DNA from: Triatoma infestans
Lineage: Eukaryota; Arthropoda; Insecta; Hemiptera; Reduviidae
Assembly (NCBI GenBank): GCA_011037195.1
Contig: JAAEAF010003535.1
Coordinates: forward strand, 1 to 64,000
DNA length: 64,000 nt
Direction of reading: 5' to 3'
The position numbers and the translations under genes were made by a program. Shown one piece after another: positions 1 to 11,110 of the stretch (position 1 is the first letter of the stretch; every line of letters begins with the position of its first letter). The notes below the pieces were generated by a model. It searched no databases. It had not been told where the DNA came from and worked only from the letters and a program-made list of their open reading frames with translations.

Positions 1-1480
1 ATCATCCATCAGCTAGACATATGATTCTGAATATGAATAGGGATTCTTCAAGGAATAACACAAGGATCCATCCCTAAACCAATTCTTGTGAGCTGGACAT
101 TTTGCAAAAACTTCAGTAGCAGTAAAAAAAAAGTAAATAAACGAATGAGATGATGTCTGAGAAAATGAAAGAAAAAGGTTGAAAAAAGTTACGTAATACT
201 TTTTTTGTAACAAGAAATAAAACCTGTCTATATCTATATATCTATCTGTCTATAGTAATGATTATGATTTCTGAATGAAATAAATAGTAACTCCACCATC
301 TAGACAACTTATATATAAGATTTCATTCAATTTTTCTCAATCATGATGGTCTTTCAGATCAGAAAAAGTTATATTAACTTTAAATAGTTTGATATATAAA
401 GAATAATATATTCATTTTTATAATCTTGTAATTTATAATTTGACTTAAGTATGATTTGTATTAATTTTGTTTATTTGTAATTTGAGATCATTAGTAGCTG
501 TCACTAAAAAAATATTTTTTATATATCGTTGAAGTAGTCAGGAGAACGAACTGACCATTTAACTGATATATATATAAAAATTAAAAAAAAGAGAATATGT
601 AAAAACAAGATTCTGTCATTTTTTTATTATTTTTTTTAATGTAGCGAATAGAAAAGTTGAATGTTAGCATCTGTTTTTTATTATTATTATTATTGTTTTT
701 ATTTTTTCTGTTAGCAGATTGTATCAGTTATTAAATAGGTACTTGATAAATTAATCAGCAAATAATTTGAAAAACGTGTAAAAATAATATAAAGTTTCAA
801 TGAATTCTACAAATCGAACAAAGCACTCCGGTTGAAGTTCTGTACTTTATTTATTTTTTTTTTTTTTAGAAGGATTAATGTGAAATATACAACTTTTTAA
901 AATTACTGTTAAAATTTTCCAACAAAGTTCATATAAAATGTGTACATTGTTTTTTCAATTACCTGTCAGAGCATTTGCGCAATCCAGACTACGGCATTAT
1001 ATACATATATATATATATATATAGTGAATGTATTTCAAACTCTTTCCATAGTGTCCCCAATTACGTACACCGTTACTGTGAGCGGGGGGAGAGGAAGCTG
1101 TGAACGTATATGACCTGCAAAGAAGGGTATGAGGCATCAATTTTTCAAACACAAGTGGATCACAAATGAGCTGGCTACCGCCTAACTCTTTCCCCCTTTT
1201 TTGATTTTATTCATTTTGTTTATGCGCCCAGCTATATATATATATATATCCGGTTACACTTTTAATTCGAGTGAAGGTTCAGTGGAAAAAGTGGTGGTTC
1301 CATTGCATACTACATTACATTTACATTAATTTGAATTGAAGAATATTTGGGGATTTGGTGGAAACGAAATCAGAATGTTGCAACGAATTGCACATTTTCA
1401 TAAAAATGTTGTTTTGCAAGCATTTAGTCTATTTAGGATGGAGTGACATTGTGGCTAAAGTTTTTTTTGTGCACAGTTTT
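1..1480. other. AT-rich DNA, no gene recognised
   Basis: This stretch is strongly AT-rich, with poly-A/T runs and AT microsatellites near 1000-1022 and 1233-1248. Short ORFs here are not supported by any motif. I see no family I can name. The DNA just left of 1486 abuts the 3' tail of a retrotransposon that reads on the minus strand. Confidence 0.6.
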
Positions 1481-1529
1481 GTGGGTAGATTAGATTCTAA
1501 CGGGGCAATTGGCTCTTCAGCCTGCGCCC

Positions 1530-1804
1530 ACACAAACACCCACTACAAAATAGCCACCCACACCCAAACATCAGCAAATAAGATAGACCACCAAAACCAA
1601 GCCAACAGTTACCCAAGACAAACAACAACCCACAAAACCAACAAAACAACATGCAAACAAAGACAGAAAAAAGCCCCGCGCCGGAAACCACCCGCCAAAA
1701 AAAGCCCGACCAACCAAAACGCACCGCGACAACCCGCAAAAAAACCCAATGATCTATTGTGGCAGCATCCAACCGGCCCATCTCCCAAACACCATACCCC
1801 GGGG
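1530..1804. repeat. AC-rich, strand-asymmetric insertion in the retrotransposon 3' UTR
   Basis: About 275 bp, almost entirely A and C on the plus strand, lie between 3'-UTR sequences that are only about 25 bp apart in the copy ending at 60308. In the element's sense orientation this would be a G/U-rich RNA segment. The overlapping long frames on both strands follow from the skewed composition. I see no clean tandem period and no target-site duplication. Confidence 0.55.
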
Positions 1805-1932
1805 GGCACCCCCCCTAGTTGGCACACCTCCCCCCGCCGGCCTCAGCCACCATCGATCCTGTCATTATCGTTCTGTGCTGGACTGTGGAATTGGGGAGGG
1901 GGCTCCCAGGTGGTCAATCAGAGCACCTGCCA

Positions 1933-2646
1933 TCAGAGCACCCTCTCGAGTCCTGCTTGCCTTAAAAGACTTAATAGGTCCGAGAGAGGGCCCTGGCTGA
2001 GGCTTGTTGGCACCAGCTTCTCTTTACCAAAGAGGCGGTACCTTAGCCAGACCACCCCCTCGCACTGACATACCACATGCAGTGCCGTTTCCTCTTCTTC
2101 CTTACAAAACCTACACAGGCTATCCGTTGCCAGGCCCATGCGATGCATGTGCTTATTTAGTCTACAATGGCCAGTGAGAATGCCAACTGCTATCCTTATG
2201 GCTACCCGGCCTAGTTGGAGTAATTCTGCAGTTAGCTTGGGCGAGTAGCTATGGATAAACTTTTTCGCCTGCCTCTGGCCTGGAGTTTTGACCCACCATT
2301 CCCTTGATCGGTCCTGCATCCATAGCTTAATGGATGCACTCCTGAGGCATCTTGAGACACCACAGAACGGCTCCGGCCCGATAAGTGCTCTCATTGAACC
2401 CTCCCGGGCCAGGCGGTCCGCCGCCTCATTGCCTCTGTAACCCGAGTGCCCAGGTACCCAAACCAGGAAGACCTTATTATGGCTATCCGTTGCCAGGCCC
2501 ATGCGATGGATGTGCTTATTTAATCTACAATGGCCAGTGAGAACGCCAAGTGGTATCCTTATGGCCGCCCGGCCTAGTTGGAGTAATTCCACAGTTAGCT
2601 TGGGCGAGTGGCTATGGATAAACTTTTTCCATAGCCACTCGCCCAT
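1933..2646 (-). pseudogene. Non-LTR ORF2 C-terminus (RNase H tail plus zinc finger), with internal duplication
   Basis: This open frame contains VFLVWVPGHSGYRGNEAADR, the C-terminal RNase H block (GH..GNE.AD). Later come a TGHCRLN segment and a Cys/His cluster (CRFC with HVVCQC), as is usual after RNase H in I/R1-like ORF2 proteins. The segment from KKFIHS to HRMGLATDS occurs twice: once upstream of the RNase H block, out of its normal order, and once downstream where the 59-kb copy has it. The frame is open only because the rearrangement stayed in phase. There is no RT domain, so it is not a functional protein. Confidence 0.8.
2602..2644. repeat. Perfect 16-bp inverted repeat with 11-nt loop at the element's 5' edge
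   Basis: GGGCGAGTGGCTATGG at 2602-2617 is repeated in inverse orientation at 2629-2644. The sequence is element-derived on both sides, so this is a snap-back of the cDNA end rather than a host hairpin. Confidence 0.8.
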
Positions 2647-2844
2647 AGGTGGGTAGAGGCACCTATGGTGCCTAATATCCAGAGTTTGTTGAGGATGACA
2701 AACAAAAGCACTGAAAGTTTAAACATATTCCTCAAAAAATAAACGATTCTTTTTGTGTATTTGTTTATTTATATTTACAATCTGTAATAATACAATAAGT
2801 AAATGTGAGCTTAGATAAATGCTACTTGAAGGCTTGAAGGAGGT

Positions 2845-3650
2845 GGCCAGTGCCACTCTTCCTAGTCTTGTTACTCCTCTTCCTGTGACAGGAGGTCCCT
2901 TGGCCACTGGCGCTTCAACCGTCTGGGAGGATTCCCAGAAATGGTTAGGGAGGACAGGTTTGTGATGTGCGGGTTCGTGTGTGTTCCTAGTTTGCTGTAG
3001 AATCGTTTGTAAAGTTGTTGTGTTAAGTCGTGTACAAATGGGATTTGAAGGTCAGTATGTAGCGTCATGTTAGAAACATAGTATGGGCATTGTGTGATTG
3101 TTCGCAGTATCTTGTTATATCCGTTTGGCGGCTCCCCAGAGTTGTAGTCCGTAGATCCAAATTGGTCTTATTATGGTTTTGTAGATTTGAACTTTGTTTT
3201 TCAAGTTTAATTTAGATCTTTTGTCAAGTAAGCGTTTTACTAGGAAGTATCTGGTTTTCATTGACTGTCGTGTTTTCGTTACGTGTGTGTTCCAAAGTCA
3301 AGTGTCTATCTAGGTACAGTCCAAGGTATCGGATGTCTTTTTCGTGTGGTATTGTTAATATACACAATCGGACAGTTTATCATCTGAGGGTGAATGTTAC
3401 ATGTGTATATTTTGTTTAGTTAATTTTGATTTTCTAAAGCTTAAAGTGTTCCTGTATAAGGTTTAAATGGTCCTGTAGGAGTGAGGATGCAGTGGTGGCG
3501 TCTTTGTGAGTTGAAAGTATTGCTATGTCGTCTACATATGTAGCCAACAGTGTGTCAGTAGATGTAAGGATGTCCATTGTACTAATAGAATATAGTATCG
3601 GTCCGAGAATACTTCCCTGCGGTACCCCTCCCCTAATGGGGAACACTGCT
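2845..3650 (-). mobile_element. Jockey-like non-LTR retrotransposon, RT C-terminal half
   Basis: The minus-strand frame at 3434-3646 begins with GGVPQGSILGPILYSI and continues to YVDDIAILS. These are RT blocks with the catalytic DD inside YVDD. Farther along (about 3130-3250) a second frame reads KNKVQIYKTIIRPIWIYGLQ, the thumb-region motif common in Jockey-clade ORF2. The frame at 2871-3068 is the ORF2 C-terminal tail. The pieces lie in different frames, so the gene is broken. Neither the 5' half nor a clear target duplication is present. Confidence 0.8.
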
Positions 3651-3897
3651 GAATAAAAATGTGGAAAATGTGGAATGCTTCACAAGATTTTTTTTTAGCT
3701 CGCTTGATTTCATAGTTGTTAGAATTATATAGATATTTTTTCAATTAATTAATGCTAAACTTTCTAGCTATGGACTGTGCTTTTAATGGTGCTTCACACA
3801 CTGTTTGTACAGACTGATGATCAACAACTATTCATTGTCTGTAAAATGACGACAAGTCTTTATGAATCTATACTTCTAATGAATAATCAACCTAAGA

Positions 3898-4113
3898 ATT
3901 ATTAGCTCTGTGGTAGCGCCTGCACTAGCAACGCGTAGGTCTTGGGTTTGAATCCAGCCTGTTGCGCTTTAGACGTTTTTAAAGTCTCTACTGCTCACTG
4001 TCATGGGCAGTGTTGTCTGTAGCTAGAGAACATTACCCCGAAGCTGGCAGAGCACTGGAGAAGGCTCCGGGGGCACAATGGATCTTTCTAGTCGTAGTGC
4101 ATATCACCTAAAA
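3898..4113 (+). mobile_element. tRNA-derived SINE
   Basis: The head resembles an RNA polymerase III promoter: an A-box-like TAGCTCTGTGGTAGCG followed about 35 bp later by a B-box-like GGGTTTGAATCC. The body contains GAGAAGGCTCCGGGGGC, which is also recognisable, inverted, in the SINEs at 13.2, 31.5 and 56.5 kb. An A-rich tail of AAAATAAA units follows. It is probably a diverged member of the same SINE group. Confidence 0.7.
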
Positions 4114-4374
4114 ATAAAAAATAAAAAAATCTAGAATTCTATAAGTACTTTTATTCTATAAATCCTATATAAACAGAGGAGCTAAAGAACAGATTGAAAA
4201 TTCCTGTTAGACCATTGACACAAAACAGTCTAGAGATATGCAAACTGAGATATGATGACCCGTAAGGAGTCTGGTTTATCCTCCAACATTCTGAAAGCTA
4301 AGCAGCTCACAGTCTGTACTAGGTTCGTAGAAATTTGACATAAACTTTCACAAATTTTGGGGATTGAACTCTCT

Positions 4375-4460
4375 TGCCAAAAATGTGCAAACTATGACGG
4401 ATAAAATCCCAGACGATATCTACCGTTGCGGACCCATCCACATGTTCAAATAACTGTTTG
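4375..4460 (+). repeat. Fragment of the foldback element seen at 22.9 and 30.2 kb
   Basis: The sequence matches the arm end of the foldback elements: GACGGATAAAAT followed by a block like GTTGCGGACCCATCCACAT. The more internal part with the GAAACCGGTC motif is absent or decayed here. Confidence 0.6.
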
Positions 4461-6100
4461 ATAAGAAATAACTATTTTTCTTTTTTTAAATGGTTTTTAA
4501 ATGGCTTCTGAAGAAGGACACCTTGGTACCATGAAACCTAGAGCAACAAAGAATTATTTTTTCCTTAAAAACTACATTTGCCATTGCCGTATAAACATCT
4601 CATTCATGTTTTTATAATTTTTAGGAGAGTCACTAGTGGGTGATAACTCACTCACATGTCAGCTGAGTTTCCTTTTTTCGGAGCTTTATTACCTGCAGTT
4701 GTTAATTTCATACAAATAAGTAACAATTTAAATTTTAAATTTAGCTTTAAAATTTTGTCTTCGCTGGAGTTAAAAATTTGAAACAGTATAACTTGGAAAA
4801 TTCATTGAGTCGATGTTTTCCTCCCAGATCAGAATCATTAGCTCTTACTAGGTGGGGCAATTTTTTGGGGCACTCATTATATAAATAGTAATAGTTGAGG
4901 CTGAATTGGACAGTATTTGGGTAATGGATATCTATAAAGCTGAGCCTTAATAAAGTTGAGAATTTAATATGATTAAAATATCTAAATCGTAATTTAAATA
5001 CGTAAATAAGATGACGATTACTACATAAAATGATTGTCTAATATAAGATAGGTAGTTAATTAAAAGTGCAAGTGTGTATATGTACACACGTTCTTTACAG
5101 ATAATGTTGAGGAGAATAGTTTGTTGGCGAACACAGAACTACATGTGGAATGCTGGATAAGCTGTAGCTATAGCTATAGCAGGCTCTTTAATGTCAAACT
5201 CGCCAGAAATGTGGCTGAACTACCCTGTTCAACAATATAAGCCTTTATATCCTTGCTTGGCATGGTGGCCCGTAACTGCATTGTGTATCAGTTAAGTCCT
5301 CTCTTTTTAATTAGTCGTCTCCCCCGCCCCGCCCCCCGGTCCGGTTGGTGGTCTGAACAATAGTGAACGTCCGCTTGCCCAGTATTCTCCTCTTGATGGA
5401 TGATTCGCCACCTCGAATGCTAATCGACTAATCGTGTACCTTACCACCCTATTACCGTACCAGAATAACTCCCCCCCCACTCGCTCCATCTACATTGCAC
5501 TGGCTAACAATCCGCAGGACATACGTACGGCCTCGCTGGTATGGGACGACTGAATGATCTACAGTTTTCAAACTCTAGTAAACGTCCTCTTTGATAGTAT
5601 TTGTGTTACCGTCCTTTTTTTGTAATTGTTTTTTTTTTTCTCTTTCTTTTTTTATATCCTTCATGCTGCTCTATACCTACCAGCACTTTGCAAACACATA
5701 ACAGTATTACATACAGCAAAGACATTTCTTTTGTTACCACCAATATATTTCTCGATAAAACTGTTTTCTTATCTGGCCAGTTCTTCATTCTCCCCGTCTA
5801 CAAACGCCATTTATGTTCAATTAAAATGGAAATATTACTACTTCCTAGGATTGGAGGTGATATAGAATTCGTTAGACAAAACGATTAGTTGAAAACAAGA
5901 CAAACATTGCTATCAAAGATCTACCATCTTACTTCATTCATGAATGAAAAAACTAATGAAAAAGATTAACTGAATTATGGAATTTTTTAAAAAAAATAAC
6001 GAATCTTAATAAGAAATTAGTTTTGCCAAAATCAAGTGGAGAATGTTTTTATTCCAAAAGTCTTAATGGATTTGAGCTTTGGCTGTATATCAAAATGGCA
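4461..6100. other. No gene; includes an unexplained GC-rich patch
   Basis: This is mostly AT-rich DNA without a recognisable gene. About 5310-5540 is conspicuously GC-rich, with C-homopolymers, and is unlike its flanks. A 60-codon minus-strand frame there matches no motif known to me. The T-rich frames at 5600-5890 look like composition artefacts. Confidence 0.5.
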
Positions 6101-6106
6101 CATTCA

Positions 6107-6565
6107 TCGCCACTGAAATGTATTCGGTGTGATGTGATTGTTGCATGTTTGTAGTAGTTTGTGTGGGGCTTGAGCGGTTTTGTAAAGGAGCTTGTAAGTA
6201 TATATGTTTAAGAGAGGAAGTATCAGAAATAAGCAAGTAGTCACCACTGCTAACAATAAATATATTCTAATAAAATAATAACTACAAGTTATTTGCAAAG
6301 ATGTTATAAACTTATTAATATATTGTGGAACTGCACTGATTCCTAAGATAGCGATTCCTAAAGTAATGTTCTGGTGAATGTCTAACTCAGACTATCTTGA
6401 AGATATGTCTTCTAATTGTTCGTTCAAATCTTCCCCTGTGAGAAGAATTGCACTGCTATAGCCTACTTCTTCCACCTGGCTTACCCTTTTGCCAACAAGC
6501 TCGCATTTTCTCATAATTTTCTTCAATAAAAACAGATATAATTTCTTGCATCCATCACACCACCA
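6107..6565 (+). repeat. Interspersed repeat, copy 1 (possible solo LTR)
   Basis: This segment is closely similar in direct orientation to 10320-10830. The shared landmarks are GAGCGGTTTTGTAAAGG, a long common block around AATAAATATATTCTA, and TAATTTCTTGCATCCATCAC at the far end. The length and the internal AATAAA fit an LTR, but I found no coding region between the copies that belongs to such an element, so this is only a suggestion. A short inverted piece recurs at 63500-63565. Confidence 0.6.
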
Positions 6566-6814
6566 TTGAATCATGATGATTAAATCTCTGGAGTAGTGAT
6601 TAAAAGCTGATGAGCTTCTTATGGCTTCCTTATAAAAACATTGAATCATTTGTTCAATAAATCTTGACAGGTAAAAAAAGCCTTCTCAATATTAGCTAAT
6701 AAAGAGAAAGAAATAACTTAAATCCAGTGACAGGCTTGCAGGTTCAGTATATAGGTAAAAAAACACACTTTGATTCATCTGTTATTAACCCTCCATGATA
6801 AGTAACAGTATTGT

Positions 6815-7460
6815 GTCGTGCCAGGGCATGTGGCATTGAAGGAAATGAAATGGCCGATACTATGGCATGGAAAGGTGTTGCATCCCCACTTTTGAGGCCT
6901 AAGCCTTTTTGTGGGGTCAGCCTCCTTTAGAGGAATTTAAGAAGGAGGAAGAATTAATGATGCCTCAACTCTCGAAATCCCTCCCTGGGCTTGAGGGAGG
7001 CAAAGATCTGTTTGGGAAATTATAAACAAAAGAGATCGGAAGCATGCATCGGCCTTAGTATAAATAAACTCCGCATTCTTACTGGTTTCCTCATGAGGCA
7101 TTGTAGACTCAGAAGACACATGACGAAGCTGGGCTTAGAGAGTGACAACAAGTGTAGATTCTGTGGGGAGATGGAGGAAACTCCAATTCATTTCCTTACC
7201 GACAACGCTATTCAGAGAAGATTTAGGAACCAGAGTAGTTACCAGTTCGAGGAGGGAAACAAAGCTTCCCAGGAACCCTCTAGAACATTATGATTCCTTA
7301 GGTATCTCAAGCTGGTGGTGGTGGTGAAGGCGAGATGCTCGCCCATGGCAACTGAGGGGGTGCTGTAGGCTAGCCTACGGCGCCTGAGAGGCATAGCTCC
7401 ATAGACCGTGTAGATCGCAGCGCAACAGACTCCTTCACTACCTCCAGCGCCACCAAAAAA
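6815..7460 (+). mobile_element. I/R1-type non-LTR retrotransposon, 3' fragment
   Basis: Near 6830 the sequence translates to GIEGNEMAD, the RNase H C-terminal block. The frame at 6991-7293 has HCRLRRH followed by CRFCGEMEETPIHFL, the Cys/His segment found after RNase H in I/R1-like proteins. A GC-richer 3' UTR runs to about 7460, where it stops at an A-rich run. The frames are out of register. It is a different subfamily from the copies at 1.5 and 59.3 kb. Confidence 0.75.
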
Positions 7461-8817
7461 AACAGTTTCGTTTGGATTAGCAGTTTTGATTCTTCAAACC
7501 GGTTTTGAATATTCGGTTATAGATAGCGTGGGAGGACCATTAATTTCCCCTAATGCTTTAATCGCAGGGTATTTACAAAAGAAAATCTTATTGGTGGAAA
7601 AACGTAAAGAAGTGTTCGTTCAAGTTTTTATGAAAATTTTTGTTTTTTAAATAATTAGTTTGTTGAACATAAGCTTAAACCTAAATGATTTCTGGCTCAA
7701 TTGTGTCTCATTAGTGTGGCATTTGTATTCATTGTGCAGTCAGGCACCTGTAATCAATTAAATACGCAACAATTGAAACTCGGTAATGTTATTTGCATTT
7801 TGTTAATTTTCAACATTAACTAAGCTTTCTAATATCTTAGAAAGATCTCGGATAGTTTGCATGAAAAGTTAATATAAACATATATTCGAATCTCACCAGC
7901 CCACTTTATGTCTACATATGGCCAGCTCAGCTACCAACATTAATTCAAAATATAATTAAGCCCTATCCAAGAGTTAATATTTTATAATTCAATTTCTGAT
8001 CTACGTGTATAGAATGTTAAATAAATTTTTAGATGCAATAGATATGTGAACACCAATTACACAACCTATTATTATGAATTGCTATTCAACTAAACTATCA
8101 ATTTTAAATATTATATCAATATTAAATAACATATAACAGAAGCCGGATGTATACAATTACAAAAATATCTATTTATTAATATGTGAAAATTATATAGAAA
8201 ATGCATAAAGATCATTAAAATTATTCAAAAAATATAATATATTATGTAAATAAAATTATTCATTAAATTTATATTAAAAAAAAAAAAAAATTGAATTTAA
8301 TGAAGTTTAAACTGCTGCCACTAAAACAATATTTCTTTCTATAATATTATCTTGACGGATTTTGACATTGGTCAAAATAATCTGGTATGATGCAAGTGAA
8401 CGAACTATTTTCCTTCACTCAAGTTCTCAAATTCAAATTGACTAATTTTATTTATAAAAATTTTTGATATGCATAATTGCTTTTTGTGCTAAACGTGAGT
8501 TGAATAATACATTATACATATAAAAAAAACAATCACATGAGTGTCCCTAATATATTCAATTATTCTTAACACTACTGTAGATGGCGAAAGTATAAATGTT
8601 ACTGGCAAAGAATGAAATCAGGAATTTTATACAATGCCTAGGTATTTCATACATTACCTGAAGAAGGTAGGCAATATGTAGAATTTACCCCAATTTCTTA
8701 CTTTGGCGAATCAGGCAAAGTTACCTGCCCTGTACAGCTAGAGCGATTACATAGTTTTCATGAAGTTTGCGTTCGGACTTGAAACATCAAGCATTTTTGT
8801 GTATCTACTCTACTATA
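7461..8817. other. AT-rich DNA with a short repeat near 8590-8745
   Basis: No gene is recognised. About 8590-8745 is similar in inverse orientation to 11770-11915, sharing blocks like CCTAGGTATTTCATACATTA, so both are probably members of a short interspersed repeat or MITE. Confidence 0.5.
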
Positions 8818-10305
8818 TAGGGTGACCAGAGTTATATGCTACACCCACTTTTTTTTTAAACGGCGGGAAATTTCGAAAAAATAGAAAACACGTATTTAAA
8901 CATTTTTAGTCTAGTTTATTTTCAGTGATTGATCCATTTTTTTAAACCCCAATATCCCGAGATACAGCATCCAACTTTTTTTTTTCAAATGGAACATTAT
9001 ATTTTTTTTTGCATATTTTTATAGTAATTGAGCCTCTAAAAAAATAAAAATAAAAAAAATTTAAAATCGGTTAGGTTTTTCAAAAGTTATGGTAATTTAA
9101 AATATGAAAAACAAATTTCAGTTTAATGTCAAAATTACCTTATTTTTTTTTAAAGAAGCTGTTCAAACTGGGCACCATCAACGGATAGGCAAGCCAAAGC
9201 TCTGGACTCCCACGCTCTGTTTGTAGCAGCACTTGTGGCAAAGTCAAGATCTAGGCAGGCTAGAGTTATTCGACGTTCCAGATCTTCGACTGAAGCCACG
9301 GGATTAAGGTTACTGTACACTTTATTTTTTAGATATCCCCACAAAAAATAGTCCATTGGGGTTAAGTCCGGAGGTCGAGGTGGCCATTGGATCGGACCAT
9401 GAGTTCCTAACCACTTTTCATGGAAATTTCTGTCCAGGTAACGTCGAGCAACTCTCGCATTATGTGCCGGGCAACCATCTTGTTGAAAATACATATCTAG
9501 CCGACGTTTTAGAGGAACATCTTCAAGCAGAACTGGCAAAATGTCTCTTAAAAAAGTTAGATACCTTTCACCAGTTAAGTTCCCTCTGTAGAAGTATGGG
9601 CCAATTAGTTGGTTTCCTAAAACTCCACACCAAACGTTTGTAGAAAAAACAACCTGATGGCGTGTGGCGAAGGTAACTTGTGGATTTTCTTCTGCCCATA
9701 TTCTAAAGTTCCAACGATTAAGAAGGCCATTGTTGCTAAACTTTGATTCATCAGTCCATAAAATTGTGCATTTTTTGTCCATTTTTTGTGGGGATATCTA
9801 CAAAATGAAGTGTACAGTAACCTTAATCCCGTGGCTTCAGTCGAAGATCTGGAACGTCGAATAACTCTAGCCTGCCTAGATGTTGACTTTGCCACCTAAG
9901 TGCTGCTACAAACAGAGCGTGGGAGTCCAGAGCTTTGGCTTGCCTATCCGTTGATGGTGCCCAGTTTGAACAGCTTCTTTAAAAAAAAAATAAGGTAATT
10001 TTGACATTAAACTGAAATTTGTTTTTCATATTTTAAATTACCATAACTTTTGAAAAACCTAACCGATTTAAAATTTTTTTTTTTTAGGAGCTCAAGTACT
10101 ATAAAAATATGCAAAAAAAAATATAATGTTCCATTTGAAAAAAAAAAGTTGGATGCTGTATCTCGGGATATTGGGGTTTAAAAAAATGGATCAATCACTG
10201 AAAATAAACTAGACTAAAAATGATTAAATACGTGTTTTCTATTTTTTCGAAATTTCCCGCCGTTTAAAAAAAAAGTGGGTGGAGCATATAACTCTGGTCA
10301 CCCTG
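8818..10305 (-). mobile_element. Tc1/mariner-derived near-palindromic element, copy A (spacer inverted)
   Basis: The 1488-bp element is flanked by TA on both sides. The ends begin TAGGGTGACCAGAGTTATA and its inverse. The inverted arms are very long (8818-9349 and 9781-10305). Each contains the same 3' part of a transposase gene, so the transposase end is present twice in opposite orientations. The unique spacer, 9350-9780, carries the rest of the visible catalytic region on the minus strand, whereas copies B and C carry it on the plus strand. The N-terminal DNA-binding half of the gene is absent, so the element is non-autonomous. Confidence 0.9.
9150..9782 (-). pseudogene. Tc1/mariner (IS630 superfamily) transposase catalytic domain, N-terminus missing
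   Basis: This 210-residue frame holds a DDE/D-type catalytic core. Asp lies in WTDESKFSNNG near residue 11, the second Asp is in FQQDGCPAH, and an acidic residue follows in PDLTPMDYFLWGYLKNKVY. By my count 36 residues separate the second Asp from the Asp of PDL. The family normally has an N-terminal helix-turn-helix of about 100-150 residues, which is missing. The apparent start lies at the junction between the spacer and the duplicated arm, so it is not a natural start. The frame runs past the stop found in copies B and C because this arm reads GCCACAAGT where they read GCCACCTAAGT. Confidence 0.85.
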
Positions 10306-10319
10306 TATATACTGAAATG

Positions 10320-10830
10320 TTATTGATGTATTGTGATGTTGTAATGTAGTGGTAGCTTGTGGCACGAGCGGTTTTGTAAAGGGCTTGTGTGTATTTAAGT
10401 TTTAAGAGAGAGAAGAATCAGAAATAAGAAAGTAGTTACCACTACTAACAATAAATATATTCTATTAAAATAATAACTACAAGTTATTTGCAAGGAATGT
10501 ATAAACTTATTAATATATTGTGAAACTGGCACTGATGCTAAGAGAGCGAAAAACAAGTATTCTGCTTGAATGTCTACAACAGACTGTCCTGAAAGAATGC
10601 CTTCCCTTCATAGTTCAAATCCTCCCCGATGAGAAGGGGTAGACAATGCTAACCAAGTTCATGAACTCTAAAAGACAAAGCCAACCAGGTCCTTTGAACT
10701 CTTTCTGTAACTGTAGTCTTCTACCTGTGTGTACCTGTTTTGCCAACGAGCTTGCATTTTCTTCATATCATAATTTTCTTTAAATAAAATAGATATAATT
10801 TCTTGCATCCATCACAATACTTTCTCAAAA
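10320..10830 (+). repeat. Interspersed repeat, copy 2 (possible solo LTR)
   Basis: Direct-orientation relative of 6107-6565. It carries about 60-70 bp in its second half that copy 1 lacks (roughly 10645-10720), and the shared sequence resumes at the TTTTGCCAACGAGCTTGCAT block. It starts just right of mariner copy A. Confidence 0.6.
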
Positions 10831-10877
10831 TATATATAAATCTAACCAAACACATCTTCGTAAATCGTAAATTCCCA

Positions 10878-11110
10878 TCATCCGTCTTTCTTTAAGCTAC
10901 ATAAACCCCCAGATAATAAGCAGTCGAGGTAGACTGCAAAACTTCTCCCTCTTCCCCCACCAAAGCTGATAGGCGGATCCTCGCGCGGATTGCGATAGCG
11001 AAGCGACGACAGAATGTGGACTGGCTTGAGAAGCGACAGAGTGATGTCGTCTGCACCCCCTGCTTGAGAATCTTGTATGAAGCTTTCATAAATATACACA
11101 CATCGAATCC
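10878..11110 (-). other. GC-richer patch with open minus-strand frames, unassigned
   Basis: Two overlapping frames of about 70 codons are open across a patch that is GC-richer than its flanks. One ends in YYLGVYVA, reminiscent of the (K)YLGV block of non-LTR RT C-terminal regions, but this alone is too weak for a call. It is probably transposon debris. Confidence 0.3.

Larger units (their letters stand above)
1486..2646 (-). mobile_element. I/R1-type non-LTR retrotransposon, rearranged 3' fragment
   Basis: This is the 3' end of a non-LTR retrotransposon read on the minus strand. It closely matches the plus-strand copy at 59317-60308. Both end in a short TAATC-type tail next to the same 3' sequence. 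The coding part includes the end of an RNase H domain and a C-terminal zinc-finger-like segment, which fits RNase H-bearing clades (I, R1, LOA); the clade call is inferred. The copy is 5'-truncated. It also carries a duplicated internal segment, a snap-back at its 5' edge, and an AC-rich insertion in the 3' UTR. Confidence 0.8.

Noticed and set aside
1497..1827. Overlapping Trp/Gly/Cys-rich minus-strand frames
   Set aside because: They are translations of the G/T-rich complement of the AC-rich insertion, with no motif.
1355..2068. 237-codon plus-strand frame, Thr/Lys/Pro-rich
   Set aside because: It runs antisense through the retrotransposon 3' end and the AC-rich insertion. The composition explains the open frame and no domain is visible.
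3898..3965. Functional tRNA gene
   Set aside because: A- and B-box-like sequences are present, but no complete cloverleaf with acceptor stem could be drawn; a SINE body and A-rich tail follow.
6107..10830. Intact LTR retrotransposon bounded by the direct repeats
   Set aside because: The DNA between them contains an I/R1-like fragment and a mariner element, with no gag or pol in the expected arrangement.
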